The notes: generated from the letters alone by a model not told the origin. A DNA stretch of 64,000 bases from Limosilactobacillus vaginalis DSM 5837 = ATCC 49540 (GCF_000159435.1 NZ_GG693415.1:1-64000), one strand, 5' to 3'; positions 53,599 through 63,139 are shown, counted from the stretch's first letter. A program made the numbers and translations.

Positions 53599-53919
53599 AT
53601 GAAAATTCAAATAACTGCTGAACTCCTTGATGGACTGGTATTAGCGATTCTCAAACAGGATGATTATTATGGTTATGCGTTAACCCAGAAAGTAAAAAAC
53701 GTAATTGATGTTTCTGAATCAACAATGTACCCGGTCCTTCGCCGCTTAAAGAAAAATGGTGACCTGACGACGTATGATAAGTCATTTCAGGGAAGAAACC
53801 GGCGATATTATCAAATAACGGATGTTGGTAAGCAGCACCTACAAGAAATCTTGCAATTATGGGAAGAATATAAGAGTAATTTGGACCGAATCTTTTATCG
53901 GAAGTGTGGAGAAGAATAA
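53599..53919 (+). CDS. PadR-family transcriptional regulator
   Basis: A 106-residue PadR winged-helix protein: LLDGLVLAILKQDDYYGYAL (residues 9-28) and STMYPVLRRLKKNGDLTTYD are the family hallmarks. Its stop overlaps the next start (TAATG). PadR paired with DUF1700 and DUF4097 genes is a recurring Firmicute module, probably responding to envelope or antimicrobial-peptide stress; the inducer is unknown. Confidence 0.92.
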   Translation: MKIQITAELLDGLVLAILKQDDYYGYALTQKVKNVIDVSESTMYPVLRRLKKNGDLTTYDKSFQGRNRRYYQITDVGKQHLQEILQLWEEYKSNLDRIFYRKCGEE

Positions 53920-54548
53920 TGGATGGTCGCCAGAAATATATTTCGGAATTAAAGAAATTATTAGCACCATTAACTGTTGAAGAGCGAACGGATGCACTGG
54001 ACTTTTACAATGAGTATATTGAAGATGCTGGTTACAATAGCTATCAGCAAATTGTTAAGGAGATGGGTAATCCGCGGCAGCTAAGCCATAAAATTTTAGC
54101 AGACTATTCGATTAAGGCTAATGATGAGGAAACTAAAAGCGGTCATACGGCATCTCCACATTCCAGTTGGCGGGTCTTTTGGCTAATTATCATTGCAATT
54201 GTCACATCACCAATTACGTTTGCGCTGAGTTTCGGAGCGCTAGTTGTTCTTATCTGTGCTTTAGCAGCTGTCTTCGGCGTTAGTGTTGGTATTTTGGGAA
54301 CTTTAGCTGGCTTGGTGTTCGCCGCTGGAGTGCTTCTCTATTCAGGAATTGGGGTTGTTGTTGCGGCTCCGATGACCGGAATCTTATATATCGGCTTTGG
54401 GATAACAATACTGGGGATTCTGTTATTCTGTATTCCGTTAGTTTATTGGATCATTCGCTGGCTAGCACAGGCAATTGCCAATTTAGCTAAGTATATTTAC
54501 CAAAAGTTAGTTCAGAGGAGGGCAGAAAAGCATGAAAAGAATGTTTAA
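53919..54548 (+). CDS. DUF1700 membrane protein
   Basis: A 209-residue DUF1700 (HAAS-type) protein. The N-terminal cytoplasmic helical domain (residues 1-65) has RQKYISELKKLLAPLTVEER and ALDFYNEYIEDAG; four TM segments follow. The start at 53919, overlapping the padR stop by one base and preceded by GGAGAAG, is preferred over an earlier in-frame GTG. Function unknown; in this module it is thought to signal with the DUF4097 protein. Confidence 0.88.
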   Translation: MDGRQKYISELKKLLAPLTVEERTDALDFYNEYIEDAGYNSYQQIVKEMGNPRQLSHKILADYSIKANDEETKSGHTASPHSSWRVFWLIIIAIVTSPITFALSFGALVVLICALAAVFGVSVGILGTLAGLVFAAGVLLYSGIGVVVAAPMTGILYIGFGITILGILLFCIPLVYWIIRWLAQAIANLAKYIYQKLVQRRAEKHEKNV

Positions 54549-55296
54549 GATTAGTTTGGGAATACTAATTATTGGAATTATACTGATGATAGTTGGTTTT
54601 GCTGGTCATGGGATGAAAAATATCAGTTTTAAGGGAACAACTCCGGTGATTGAAAAACAAGTTACTAAGGAATTAAGCACTAATAAGGAATTTACTAAAA
54701 TTAATCTGACTAGTTCGACTGCTAATGTTCTGATTAAGACGGGCTCAAAATTTTCCATTAGCTATCAAGGAAGTAACGCTCGTCTCCCTAAGGTTAGGGT
54801 AACTAATCAGGTTGCCACTATTAGTCAAACCGGTAGCCATGGAACGTTCTTCTCTTATAATGACGGGGATGACACCATTGTCATTACGGTACCTAAAGGA
54901 AGTAAATTATCCGGGGAACTCGATATTGCTGATGGTGATTTGAGCATTACAAATGTCGATATGGATAATATGGATGTTAATGCAGCTGATGGTGACGTTG
55001 TTTATAATAATCTTACTGTGACGGGCGGAAAGACAACCCTTGGCGACGGTGACTTCACTAGTAATGGAGTCACATTTAAGGGGCATTACACAGTGAAGAC
55101 GGATGACGGGGACAATAAAGTGATTGCTTCTTACGCTGATGGCTTTATTCTCCATACTGATGATGGCGATAATAAACTCGATGGGGTTGACCATGGGGCT
55201 GAAGACCTTCAGCAAAATGAATCAGCAGCGAACCTTCTTCGCTTGGAGGCAAATGACGGTGATAATTCGGTAATTAATATTAAAGCGGTCCAATAA
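54532..55296 (+). CDS. DUF4097 beta-repeat surface protein
   Basis: A 254-residue protein with one N-terminal TM anchor (residues 5-25) and an extracytoplasmic DUF4097 beta-solenoid. The repeats centre on DGD: IADGDLSIT, AADGDVVYN, LGDGDFTSN, TDDGDNKVI, TDDGDNKLD and ANDGDNSVI. Acidic DGD turns could bind Ca2+. The gene overlaps DUF1700 by 17 bp. A related architecture is seen in LiaX-type and LiaG-type stress proteins; direct function unknown. Confidence 0.88.
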   Translation: MKRMFKISLGILIIGIILMIVGFAGHGMKNISFKGTTPVIEKQVTKELSTNKEFTKINLTSSTANVLIKTGSKFSISYQGSNARLPKVRVTNQVATISQTGSHGTFFSYNDGDDTIVITVPKGSKLSGELDIADGDLSITNVDMDNMDVNAADGDVVYNNLTVTGGKTTLGDGDFTSNGVTFKGHYTVKTDDGDNKVIASYADGFILHTDDGDNKLDGVDHGAEDLQQNESAANLLRLEANDGDNSVINIKAVQ

Positions 55297-55305
55297 GTAA
55301 AAATG

Positions 55306-55345
55306 GTCCTTAGTATTAGTAAATTCTTAGTACTAAGGACTTTTT
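55306..55345 (+). terminator. Terminator of the padR operon
   Basis: GTCCTTAGTA pairs with TACTAAGGAC, followed by T5. Confidence 0.88.
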
Positions 55346-55427
55346 GTATTTATTTTATTCAAACGATCACTTGAGGTGAGTTCCTCATTCATTATGAATT
55401 GCTCTGCGAACGCAAAGGGGAGCTTAA

Positions 55428-56285
55428 TTATGCCTTTTTTAAGGAATGACAGTAATTAAGAAGGAGCGTTGCAACTTGCTCTTGGATGCTTGTTCTTGGC
55501 CCATAGGGATAGGAAAGATAAATCCTTCTATGAAAGCCATTCTTCCCAATTCTATGTAATGAAATCTTTTCAAGGTTAGTTGTACAGTTCCAGGATAACT
55601 CAGGAACAAAGCATGAAGCATAGCCCTGAGCTACTAAATTAATCATGAGATTACGATCGCCTGTTCGCAAGACAACTTGAGGATCTATTCTTTGTGCAGA
55701 AAGAAAGCGTTGGGTAAAGTCGGCAAATGGTGACTCGTTCATTTCAATTAGGGGTAGTTGGTTAATTTTTTCCAATTGAAATGTTGACTGTGAATTTTCC
55801 TTACTCGTCGCCAAAAAGACTTCTTCGGATAGTAACAATTCGTTATGTTGCTCGGGGACCGGTAGAGGCACAAGCTGAAAATCATAATGCCGAGGATCAT
55901 TGTCGATTTTACTTTGGATAAATTGGAGGTTAATTTGGGGATATTTGTGATGAATGATTTTGAGAAATGAAACCAGTAAGGGAGTAGTTTCACACATCTT
56001 AATAGTGATCCTTTTATTGTTAAGTGAGTGAATTGCCTTTACATTTTCCTTTGCTAACCGTAATTGATTGAATGACCGATTAACTACCGTAAAGAAATAA
56101 TTACCTTGAGCGGTTAAGATTAACTTTTTCCCTTGACGAATAAATAGCGAAACGCCTAATTCGTTCTCTAACTCCCGAATACTGCGACTAATAGATGGTT
56201 GAGCAACATGTAATTTAGTTGCTACCTTTGTCATATTCATTGTTTTGACGACTTCGGTAAAGTATTTTAATTGCGTTAAGTTCAT
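55428..56285 (-). CDS. LysR-family regulator
   Basis: A 285-residue LysR protein: helix-turn-helix in MTKVATKLHVAQPSISRSIR (residues 19-38) and an effector-binding domain. The ATG at 56285 follows GAGGT at 7 nt; an in-frame ATG at 56303 has no ribosome site. It is transcribed away from the M20/MFS/racemase operon, 111 bp apart, and probably activates it, with an N-acyl amino acid or related substrate as co-inducer (inference). Confidence 0.9.
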   Translation of the reverse strand: MNLTQLKYFTEVVKTMNMTKVATKLHVAQPSISRSIRELENELGVSLFIRQGKKLILTAQGNYFFTVVNRSFNQLRLAKENVKAIHSLNNKRITIKMCETTPLLVSFLKIIHHKYPQINLQFIQSKIDNDPRHYDFQLVPLPVPEQHNELLLSEEVFLATSKENSQSTFQLEKINQLPLIEMNESPFADFTQRFLSAQRIDPQVVLRTGDRNLMINLVAQGYASCFVPELSWNCTTNLEKISLHRIGKNGFHRRIYLSYPYGPRTSIQEQVATLLLNYCHSLKKA

Positions 56286-56338
56286 CTTTGTTACCTCTTT
56301 CATAGCAATTTTGTTATTAACTACATAAAAAGTAATAT

Positions 56339-56367
56339 TGAATTTTAAAAATAAATGAGAATATTCT
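56339..56367 (+). promoter_or_regulatory. Promoter of the M20-MFS-racemase operon
   Basis: TTGAAT (56339-56344), 17-nt spacer, TATTCT (56362-56367). The intergenic region is very A+T-rich; no clear LysR box stands out. Confidence 0.5.
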
Positions 56368-56396
56368 AATTATATTATAATTTTGGAGGTGATGAA

Positions 56397-57731
56397 ATGA
56401 CGATTGATGACTATGTTAGGGAAAATCAGCAGCAGTTTATTAATCTATTAGCTAACTTTGTAAGTCAAAAAAGCCTTAGTCAAACAGGAGAAGGAATCCA
56501 AGCAACGGTTAAATTCTTGAAAGAACTTTTAGAACAATTCATTCATGCGAAAGTTGAGATTATTGAAACGGCTGGTAATCCAATTATTATCGCAACCCTT
56601 TCTCCAGAGAAGGATAATGAATACTTGTTTTATGGGCATTATGATGTTCAGTTGCCAGGAAAATTGGCTGAATGGAAAGTAAAGCCATTCAAATTAACTC
56701 AGCGTGACGGCCGCTTGTATGGTCGCGGTACTGGCGATAATAAGGGCCAATTAGTGGCACAAATATGTGGTTTTTATGTTTATCAGCAATTATATGGGGA
56801 GTTACCTTTTACAGCCAGAATTCTCATTGAGGGTGAAGAGGAGATTGGAAGTCCGCACCTCCTTCAAACAGTTCGTGCCTTGAAGGATCCGTACCTAAAT
56901 AACCTTTCAGCAGTTTTTGTAATGGATGGATCAATGAGCCAATCAGGAGACCATGTTTTACGATTAGGAAACCGGGGTGTTTTATCGTTTAGGTTAGGAG
57001 TAAGAACTAACGAAAGCGCTCTGCATTCAGGGAATTTTGGAAATGTTAGTAAGAATGCGGCCGTTGAACTTATGCGGGTTTTAAATAAGCTAATTAACCC
57101 ACTAACTGGTCAATGTAGAATTAAGGAATTTTATAAAGAAGTGGTTGAGCCAAGCAGTCAAGAACGAGAGTGGCTAAGTTCTCTGCCAAGTCCGTACAAT
57201 ATTCCAGCACCAATTTATAAGGATAAATTTGATTATTATTATCGGCTAATGTTTCAACCATCAATGACAATTAATGGTTTGAGTAGCGGCTATGAGGGTG
57301 ACGGGGTAAAAACAATTATTCCTGGTAAAGCAACTGCAATTATTGACTGCCGCTTGGTTGCTAACCAGACATGTGATGAGGTAATTAAATTAATTAACAA
57401 CACGCTTAAAGCGGAATTAAATGAAGAACAAATCCAAATTAAGTACTTGGTTAAGCTTGATCCTGTAAAAATTGCAGCAAGCAACCCATTAATCCCTCGG
57501 CTGGTTTCTACAATTACAGAAGCCACCGGTAAAGCACTGATTGAGCCGGTAATGCCTGGCAGTGTGCCTAATTATATTTGGAAAGATATTATCGGGATTC
57601 CGCCATTTACTATTCCATTGGCAAATTATGATCAGCATAATCATGCACCAAATGAGAATATAACAATTGATGCTTTTCTTGATGGAATAAAAATTATTAC
57701 TTACCTCTGTCGAAATTTAAATTCTAAATAG
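56397..57731 (+). CDS. M20-family metallopeptidase/deacylase
   Basis: A 444-residue di-zinc M20 hydrolase. Metal and catalytic motifs: YGHYDVQLPGK near residue 80, GRGTGDNKGQ near residue 112, EGEEEIGSP near residue 143 and the C-terminal NYDQHNHAPNE. Such enzymes act as dipeptidases or N-acyl-amino-acid amidohydrolases. GGAGGTGATGAA precedes the ATG. First gene of an operon with an organic-anion MFS carrier and a MenC/NAAAR-type racemase, which favours N-acyl amino acid deacylation over simple dipeptide use. Confidence 0.87.
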   Translation: MTIDDYVRENQQQFINLLANFVSQKSLSQTGEGIQATVKFLKELLEQFIHAKVEIIETAGNPIIIATLSPEKDNEYLFYGHYDVQLPGKLAEWKVKPFKLTQRDGRLYGRGTGDNKGQLVAQICGFYVYQQLYGELPFTARILIEGEEEIGSPHLLQTVRALKDPYLNNLSAVFVMDGSMSQSGDHVLRLGNRGVLSFRLGVRTNESALHSGNFGNVSKNAAVELMRVLNKLINPLTGQCRIKEFYKEVVEPSSQEREWLSSLPSPYNIPAPIYKDKFDYYYRLMFQPSMTINGLSSGYEGDGVKTIIPGKATAIIDCRLVANQTCDEVIKLINNTLKAELNEEQIQIKYLVKLDPVKIAASNPLIPRLVSTITEATGKALIEPVMPGSVPNYIWKDIIGIPPFTIPLANYDQHNHAPNENITIDAFLDGIKIITYLCRNLNSK

Positions 57732-57749
57732 TGGAAAGAAGGTTACCTT

Positions 57750-58955
57750 ATGGATGAATCACAACAGTTAATGGGCCAGAATGAAAGGCCAAAGTCATAT
57801 CGAACACTAGTATTGGTTTTCTTGGGATTTATTGTTTGTTTTATTGATCGTTCCGCAATGAATATTGCGCTTGCTTATGTTGGAAAAAGCTTTACGTTGA
57901 CTCCGGCTCAATTAGGAGTAGTCGGCTCTGCGTTTTTCTTTAGTTATTCATTAATGCAGGTTCCAGGTGGTTGGCTTGTTGACCGGTTTGGCACTAAATG
58001 GATGACGGTACTCTCGCTTTTGGCCTGGTCAGTATTTACTGTGATGACAGGATTTGCCTGGTCATTTACTTCGCTGATTATTATTAGGGTTCTGTTTGGA
58101 ATTGGTGAAGGATCATATCCGTCAGCAGCAATGAAACAGGTTCGCTTGGCATTCCCGGAAAATAAACGTGGTCAAGCATCCGCGGTTGCTATTTCATCTA
58201 ATTATATTGGGAACGCACTAGCACCGTTTATTGTGGCTCCCTTGATTGCCCTGTTAAGTTGGCGTGGCGCGTTTCATGTTGTTGGAGTGTTAGGCCTTGT
58301 TTATTTGGCGTTCTATTACTTCTTCGAACGACCATTAAATCGCGAAATTCCAGATTATGATACAGGAGATCAAAAGGTTAAAGGAAAGTTTGACTGGCGA
58401 GTATTAAGCTTTTCGGTAGTTGTGTTTGGCTTTAGTGTGATTACAAAGGGATTAGATACTTGGATGCCTACTTATCTTCTTCAAGCACGCCATATTAATC
58501 TAAAAGGAATTGCTTGGTTAGTTCCTCTTCCTTCCATTACGGCAGGGATTGGATCATTTATTGCCGGATTCATCATGGTTAAGTTCTTTACCGGTCATGA
58601 GAAATGGTTAATTTCTCTTTCAGCATTAGTGACTATGGTATTCATGTATGGAATGTTCCATTCGCTAAGCTTAACTGGAGTAATTACCTTTGAAGTGTTG
58701 GCCTACTTTACTAAATCAATTGGTTTCGCTGCCTCCTATGCGTTTGTGGCACAATTGGTTGCAAAAACAAATTACGGAGCATCAATTGGGGTAGTTAATT
58801 TTGGTGGACAACTTGCGGGCTTCTTAGCACCAATTTTAATTGGCCTTGTTATCCAAGGTACTCATAGCTATACGGCAGCCTTCTTGGTATTAACATTCTT
58901 TGCATTACTGGCATTTGTTGCTTCATTAACTATCCATGGTAAAAAGGCAAACTAG
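57750..58955 (+). CDS. MFS transporter, anion:cation symporter family
   Basis: A 401-residue MFS protein with about 12 TM helices. The N-terminus has FIVCFIDRSAMNIALAYVG and VPGGWLVDRFGTKWMTVLS (motif A), and RVLFGIGEGSYPSAA, all typical of the ACS family that takes up hexuronates, phthalates and other organic acids. Its place between the hydrolase and racemase genes marks it as the importer of the pathway's carboxylate substrate. AAGAAGG precedes the ATG. Confidence 0.88.
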   Translation: MDESQQLMGQNERPKSYRTLVLVFLGFIVCFIDRSAMNIALAYVGKSFTLTPAQLGVVGSAFFFSYSLMQVPGGWLVDRFGTKWMTVLSLLAWSVFTVMTGFAWSFTSLIIIRVLFGIGEGSYPSAAMKQVRLAFPENKRGQASAVAISSNYIGNALAPFIVAPLIALLSWRGAFHVVGVLGLVYLAFYYFFERPLNREIPDYDTGDQKVKGKFDWRVLSFSVVVFGFSVITKGLDTWMPTYLLQARHINLKGIAWLVPLPSITAGIGSFIAGFIMVKFFTGHEKWLISLSALVTMVFMYGMFHSLSLTGVITFEVLAYFTKSIGFAASYAFVAQLVAKTNYGASIGVVNFGGQLAGFLAPILIGLVIQGTHSYTAAFLVLTFFALLAFVASLTIHGKKAN

Positions 58956-58973
58956 TAGGGAGAAAGTGATGAG

Positions 58974-60080
58974 ATGAAAATTGAAAAAGCACGATTATTT
59001 AAAATTGATTTACCCTTAAGGAATGCTTTTGAGGTTAGCTTCGGGGTAATTAAGTATAAGCGCACGATTATCTTAGAGTTGACGGATCAGGATGGCAATT
59101 GTGGATATTCAGAGTGTTCAGCTTTTGATGTTCCGTTTTATAATGAAGAATTTCGCTCAGGAGCATGGGACCTATTAAAAGAACAATTATTACCTAAAGT
59201 TGTTGGCCATGACATTAATCATCCAGATGATATTTATCAACTATTTAGCCATATTCGGCGAAATAATATGAGCAAGGCATGTGTAAATTGCGCACTCTGG
59301 GATTTATATGCTAAACGGCTTCAGCTACCGTTAGCAAAAGCGCTGGGCGGAGACAAACAAAAAGTTGAAGTTGGGGTTAGTATTGGTGTTCAATCCTCAC
59401 CGGAGAAATTAGTTGAAACAGTTCGTGGCTATCTCAACGATGGCTATCGGCGAATAAAAATGAAAATAAAACCGGGAGCCGATTATCAGTTCATTAAAGC
59501 TGTCCGGAACGAGTTCCCAGAAGCAATGCTCATGGCTGATGCCAATTCTGCATACCGCTTAAAAGATCTACCAATGTTACAACGGCTTGATGAGTTGGGG
59601 TTACTCATGATTGAACAGCCGTTGGAACCGGGCGATTTAGTTGATCATGCACAACTTCAATCCAAATTAAAGACAGCAATTTGTCTGGATGAAAGTATCC
59701 TTTCTTTGGCTGATACTAAGAAAATGATTCAATTAGGTAGTGGTCGTATTATTAATATTAAAGTTGCTCGGGTTGGTGGACTAGGAGCAGCAAAACAAAT
59801 TCAGGAATATGCAAGTAAGCATGGTATTCAATGTTGGTGTGGCGGGATGTTAGATTCTGGAGTTGCAAGGGCAGAAAATGTTGCAATTGCTACTCTCCAA
59901 GGATATACACTTCCTAATGATATTGCTGCCTCAACTCGTTATTATAATCAAGATATTATCAAACCAGTAGTTGAGCTAGATGGAACTTACGTCAATGTTC
60001 CTCATCAGCCCGGGCTAGGCTACGAAATTGATTGGGACAATATGAGAAAATTTTGTAAAGCGGAACTGGTATTAAAGTAA
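58974..60080 (+). CDS. Enolase-superfamily racemase: N-acyl/N-succinylamino-acid racemase or o-succinylbenzoate synthase (MenC family)
   Basis: A 368-residue enolase-superfamily enzyme of the MenC2/NAAAR subgroup. Catalytic elements: RIKMKIKPG near residue 162 (KxK acid/base), metal ligands MADANSAY, MIEQPLEPGD and CLDESI, and the second-side Lys in INIKVARVGG near residue 263; GGMLDSGVARA is diagnostic of the NSAR/OSBS family. No menaquinone gene is nearby, so a racemase role is likelier than OSBS. GGGAGAAAG lies upstream of ATG 58974. With the M20 gene it could turn D-amino-acid derivatives into L-amino acids. Confidence 0.85.
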   Translation: MKIEKARLFKIDLPLRNAFEVSFGVIKYKRTIILELTDQDGNCGYSECSAFDVPFYNEEFRSGAWDLLKEQLLPKVVGHDINHPDDIYQLFSHIRRNNMSKACVNCALWDLYAKRLQLPLAKALGGDKQKVEVGVSIGVQSSPEKLVETVRGYLNDGYRRIKMKIKPGADYQFIKAVRNEFPEAMLMADANSAYRLKDLPMLQRLDELGLLMIEQPLEPGDLVDHAQLQSKLKTAICLDESILSLADTKKMIQLGSGRIINIKVARVGGLGAAKQIQEYASKHGIQCWCGGMLDSGVARAENVAIATLQGYTLPNDIAASTRYYNQDIIKPVVELDGTYVNVPHQPGLGYEIDWDNMRKFCKAELVLK

Positions 60081-60094
60081 GGAATTTAAGTAGC

Positions 60095-60128
60095 AAAAAG
60101 AAGACCGAGAAAACTCGATCTTCTTTTT
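60095..60128. terminator. Bidirectional terminator between racemase operon and adhE
   Basis: AAAAAGAAGA-CCGAG pairs with CTCG-TCTTCTTTTT around AAAA; T-rich on both strands. Confidence 0.9.
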
Positions 60129-60144
60129 GAATTTAATCAGTTGA

Positions 60145-62775
60145 TTAGTCTTTTTCTACACCAGTACCTTCGTAGCAACGTTCAAGGAGTTCCTTAAGTT
60201 GGCTAACGAGTGGTTCAACTGGGTTAGTGGTAGTACATTGATCTTCGTAGGCAAGAACAGCAAGCTTATCAACAACTTTGTCAAAGTCTTCCCGGCTAAC
60301 ACCGTTGTCCTTAAGGCTTAACTTAACACCACACTTGTGAGCAAGTTCAATTACTTTCTTGGCGTATGCTTCAGCTAATTCTTCATCAGAGTTTCCTTGA
60401 AGACCGATGAAACGAGCAATGTCAGCATAGTCCTTAGTTGCGTGGTAAGTTTCGTAGTGAGGCCAGAGAGCAAGCTTTTGTGGCCGCTTAGCATTGAAGC
60501 GGATAACTTGTGGAAGGGCAATTGCAATCAATAAACCGTGAGGAAGGCCGAATGCTCCACCCATCTTGTGGGCAAGAGAGTGGTTAATTCCAAGGAATGC
60601 TTGACCAAATGCCATCCCAGCCATTGTTGAGAAGTCGTGCATCTTCCGCCGAGCAAGCTTGTTACCCTTTACGGAGTTAGGAAGGTATTCCATAACCCCC
60701 TTGATAGTTTGAAGTGACCAACCACGAGTATAATCAGTTGCCATTACTGAAACATATGATTCAGTAGCGTGACAAAGGACGTCCAAACCCGTGTAAGCAG
60801 TGGTCTTGGGAGGAACAGTTTCAACGAATTGTGAATCGACAATCGCAATGTTTGGAGTTAATGCGTAGTCAGCAAGTGGGTACTTAACGTGGGTCTTGGA
60901 ATCAGTAATTACGGCAAATGGAGTAACTTCTGAACCAGTTCCTGAGGTAGTAGGAATTCCAATTAATTGTGACTTAGTAGGCTTCTTGATTTGGTAAGCA
61001 CGCTTACGGATATCAAGGTACTTTTGCATAACACCGTACCAGGAAGTTTCTGGGTGCTCATAGAACATCCACATTGCTTTGGCAGCATCCATTGGTGAAC
61101 CCCCACCGAGGGCGATAATGGTGTCAGGCTTAAAGTCGTTCATCATAGCAACACCCTTTTCAACGGTGTTAGTTGATGGATCTTCTTCAACATCATCAAA
61201 TACCAAGAAAGCAGTTTCGTTTTGACGAAGACGTAATTCGTCAATTACTCGTTGAACGTAACCACGCTTGCTCATTCCTGGACCGGTAACGATAAAAGCC
61301 CGGTCAATGTTAGGAATGTCGCGCAATTCTTTTAGTGAGTTGCGTTGAAAGTATACTTTTGGGGGAATCTTAACCCATTGACGGTTTTCACGACGCTTAG
61401 CAATAACCTTAATGTTCAATAGATCCCAGTCAGTAACGTTGTGTGATACTGAGTTACCACCGTATGAACCGGTACCAAGAGTAAGGGATGGAGTCATGTT
61501 GTTGTAGATGTTACCAATACCGCCGATACCAGATGGTGAGTTAACGATAATCCGGGAAGCACGCATTTCAAGACCGTACTTAGTAGCCAAATCATCATCA
61601 AGGGTATGAATGGCAGCGGTGTGTCCTTCACCACCGTAGTGAAGTAATTGACGACAAATATCAAAGGCATTTTCGTGAGAAGTTGCCCGGTACATAGTAA
61701 GAACTGGGGAAAGCTTTTCAGCTGAAAGTGGGTAATCGTCACCCACACCTTCGTATTCAGCAATAATTACCTTAGTGTGTTCAGGAACATCTTTCAAGCC
61801 ACACATTTCGGCAATTGCGTTAGCAGAACGACCAGCAATCGGGCCACGTACTTGGTGCCGCTTAGTGTCAATAAATCCTTCAGTGAAGGTATCTAATTCA
61901 TTTGGCTTAACGAAGTAACAATTCCACTTCTTGAATTCTTCTTTTACTTGGTCGTAAATTTCGTCATCAACAACGACTGAGTTTTCAGTAGCACAAATCA
62001 TACCGTTATCAAAGGTCTTGGATAAAACAATGTCGTAAACGGAACGAGCAATGTTAGCAGTCTTTTCAATGTAAGCAGGACCGTTACCAGGACCAACACC
62101 TAATGCAGGGTTACCTGAACTGTAGGCAGCCTTAACTAATGCAGGACCACCAGTTGCCAAAATAGTAGCAATGTTAGGGTGACGAAGCAATGCATTAGTA
62201 GCTTCAAGACTACATTGTGGAATCCATTGAATCATGTCCTTAGGAGCACCAGCTTTTTCAGCAGCTTCCTGAAGAATCTTTGCGGTCTTAATGGATGACT
62301 TCAAAGCTTGAGGGTGGAAGGAGAAAATGATCGTGTTCCGTGTCTTAGCGGAAATAATGGATTTGAAAATTGTGGTTGAAGTTGGGTTAGTAACTGGGAC
62401 AACACCAGCGATAATTCCCAGCGGATCAGCAATTGTAATTGTTTGATCTTCATCATCGTCTTTGATAATACCAACAGTCTTATCATGACGAATGTTGTTC
62501 CAGATGTATTCACTAGCATAGATGTTCTTAATTGCTTTATCTTCAGCAACACCACGACCAGTTTCGTTCGCAGCGTCTACGGCTAAATCCATGTGGTGTT
62601 CTTCTGCTGCCAATGCCATTGCTTGACAGATCTTATCAACTTGTTCTTGGCTGTAGTAACGTAATTTGTCAAAAGCCTTTTGACTACGCTCTACTAAGTC
62701 ATTAATCATAGTTTGAGCTTCTTGTTCTTTATCAACAGGTGTTGTAGTTTCAAGATTTTTCTTATCTTTAGCCAT
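60145..62775 (-). CDS. adhE: Bifunctional acetaldehyde-CoA/alcohol dehydrogenase
   Basis: An 876-residue AdhE. The N-terminal aldehyde dehydrogenase half has the catalytic Cys in FDNGMICATEN near residue 257; the C-terminal iron alcohol dehydrogenase half has GGGSPMDAAKAMW near residue 550 and the metal site HSLAHKMGGAFGLPHG near residue 730. It reduces acetyl-CoA to ethanol, regenerating 2 NAD+, the standard sink of heterofermentation. AAGGAG precedes the ATG. A Rex-like site lies upstream. Confidence 0.97.
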   Translation of the reverse strand: MAKDKKNLETTTPVDKEQEAQTMINDLVERSQKAFDKLRYYSQEQVDKICQAMALAAEEHHMDLAVDAANETGRGVAEDKAIKNIYASEYIWNNIRHDKTVGIIKDDDEDQTITIADPLGIIAGVVPVTNPTSTTIFKSIISAKTRNTIIFSFHPQALKSSIKTAKILQEAAEKAGAPKDMIQWIPQCSLEATNALLRHPNIATILATGGPALVKAAYSSGNPALGVGPGNGPAYIEKTANIARSVYDIVLSKTFDNGMICATENSVVVDDEIYDQVKEEFKKWNCYFVKPNELDTFTEGFIDTKRHQVRGPIAGRSANAIAEMCGLKDVPEHTKVIIAEYEGVGDDYPLSAEKLSPVLTMYRATSHENAFDICRQLLHYGGEGHTAAIHTLDDDLATKYGLEMRASRIIVNSPSGIGGIGNIYNNMTPSLTLGTGSYGGNSVSHNVTDWDLLNIKVIAKRRENRQWVKIPPKVYFQRNSLKELRDIPNIDRAFIVTGPGMSKRGYVQRVIDELRLRQNETAFLVFDDVEEDPSTNTVEKGVAMMNDFKPDTIIALGGGSPMDAAKAMWMFYEHPETSWYGVMQKYLDIRKRAYQIKKPTKSQLIGIPTTSGTGSEVTPFAVITDSKTHVKYPLADYALTPNIAIVDSQFVETVPPKTTAYTGLDVLCHATESYVSVMATDYTRGWSLQTIKGVMEYLPNSVKGNKLARRKMHDFSTMAGMAFGQAFLGINHSLAHKMGGAFGLPHGLLIAIALPQVIRFNAKRPQKLALWPHYETYHATKDYADIARFIGLQGNSDEELAEAYAKKVIELAHKCGVKLSLKDNGVSREDFDKVVDKLAVLAYEDQCTTTNPVEPLVSQLKELLERCYEGTGVEKD

Positions 62776-62825
62776 GAGAATAAGCTCCTTTAATTTTTAT
62801 TTTTGTTAATCATTGAACATAAATA

Positions 62826-62876
62826 AATATACTATATTTTTAGAAAAAGTAAATAGCTATGTGATTGAATGAACAA
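62826..62876 (-). promoter_or_regulatory. adhE promoter with Rex-like operator
   Basis: On the minus strand TTTACT (62853-62848), 16-nt spacer, TATATT (62831-62826). Just upstream, 62876-62859 reads TTGTTCATTCAATCACAT, matching 9 of 12 defined bases of the Rex consensus TTGTGA-N6-TCACAA. Redox control of adhE by Rex is well known in Firmicutes. I see nothing else certain in 62877-63077. Confidence 0.4.
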
Positions 62877-63077
62877 TGGTAAATGCTAATGTTAGCGTTT
62901 CCAATATTATAGCCTCAATGACTGTAAAAACAATAAAAATATTGGTATTATTTTTGGGATAGTCCACTGATAAAAGATCTTTTATTTGTTAACGATTGAA
63001 ACTTAGTTCACAATCTTATAATAGAGATATTCAGTGTATAATTGATAGCCATGTTCTTAGTTGAACAGGATAAAGAA

Positions 63078-63120
63078 AAAGCTGCGAGATAACTTTAAGT
63101 AATGATTATCTCGCAGCTTA
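63078..63120 (-). terminator. Terminator of nrdF
   Basis: AAGCTGCGAGATAA (63079) pairs with TTATCTCGCAGCTT (63106) perfectly; the T-run is on the minus strand. Confidence 0.92.
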
Positions 63121-63139
63121 TTAAATAAGATGTTTAATT

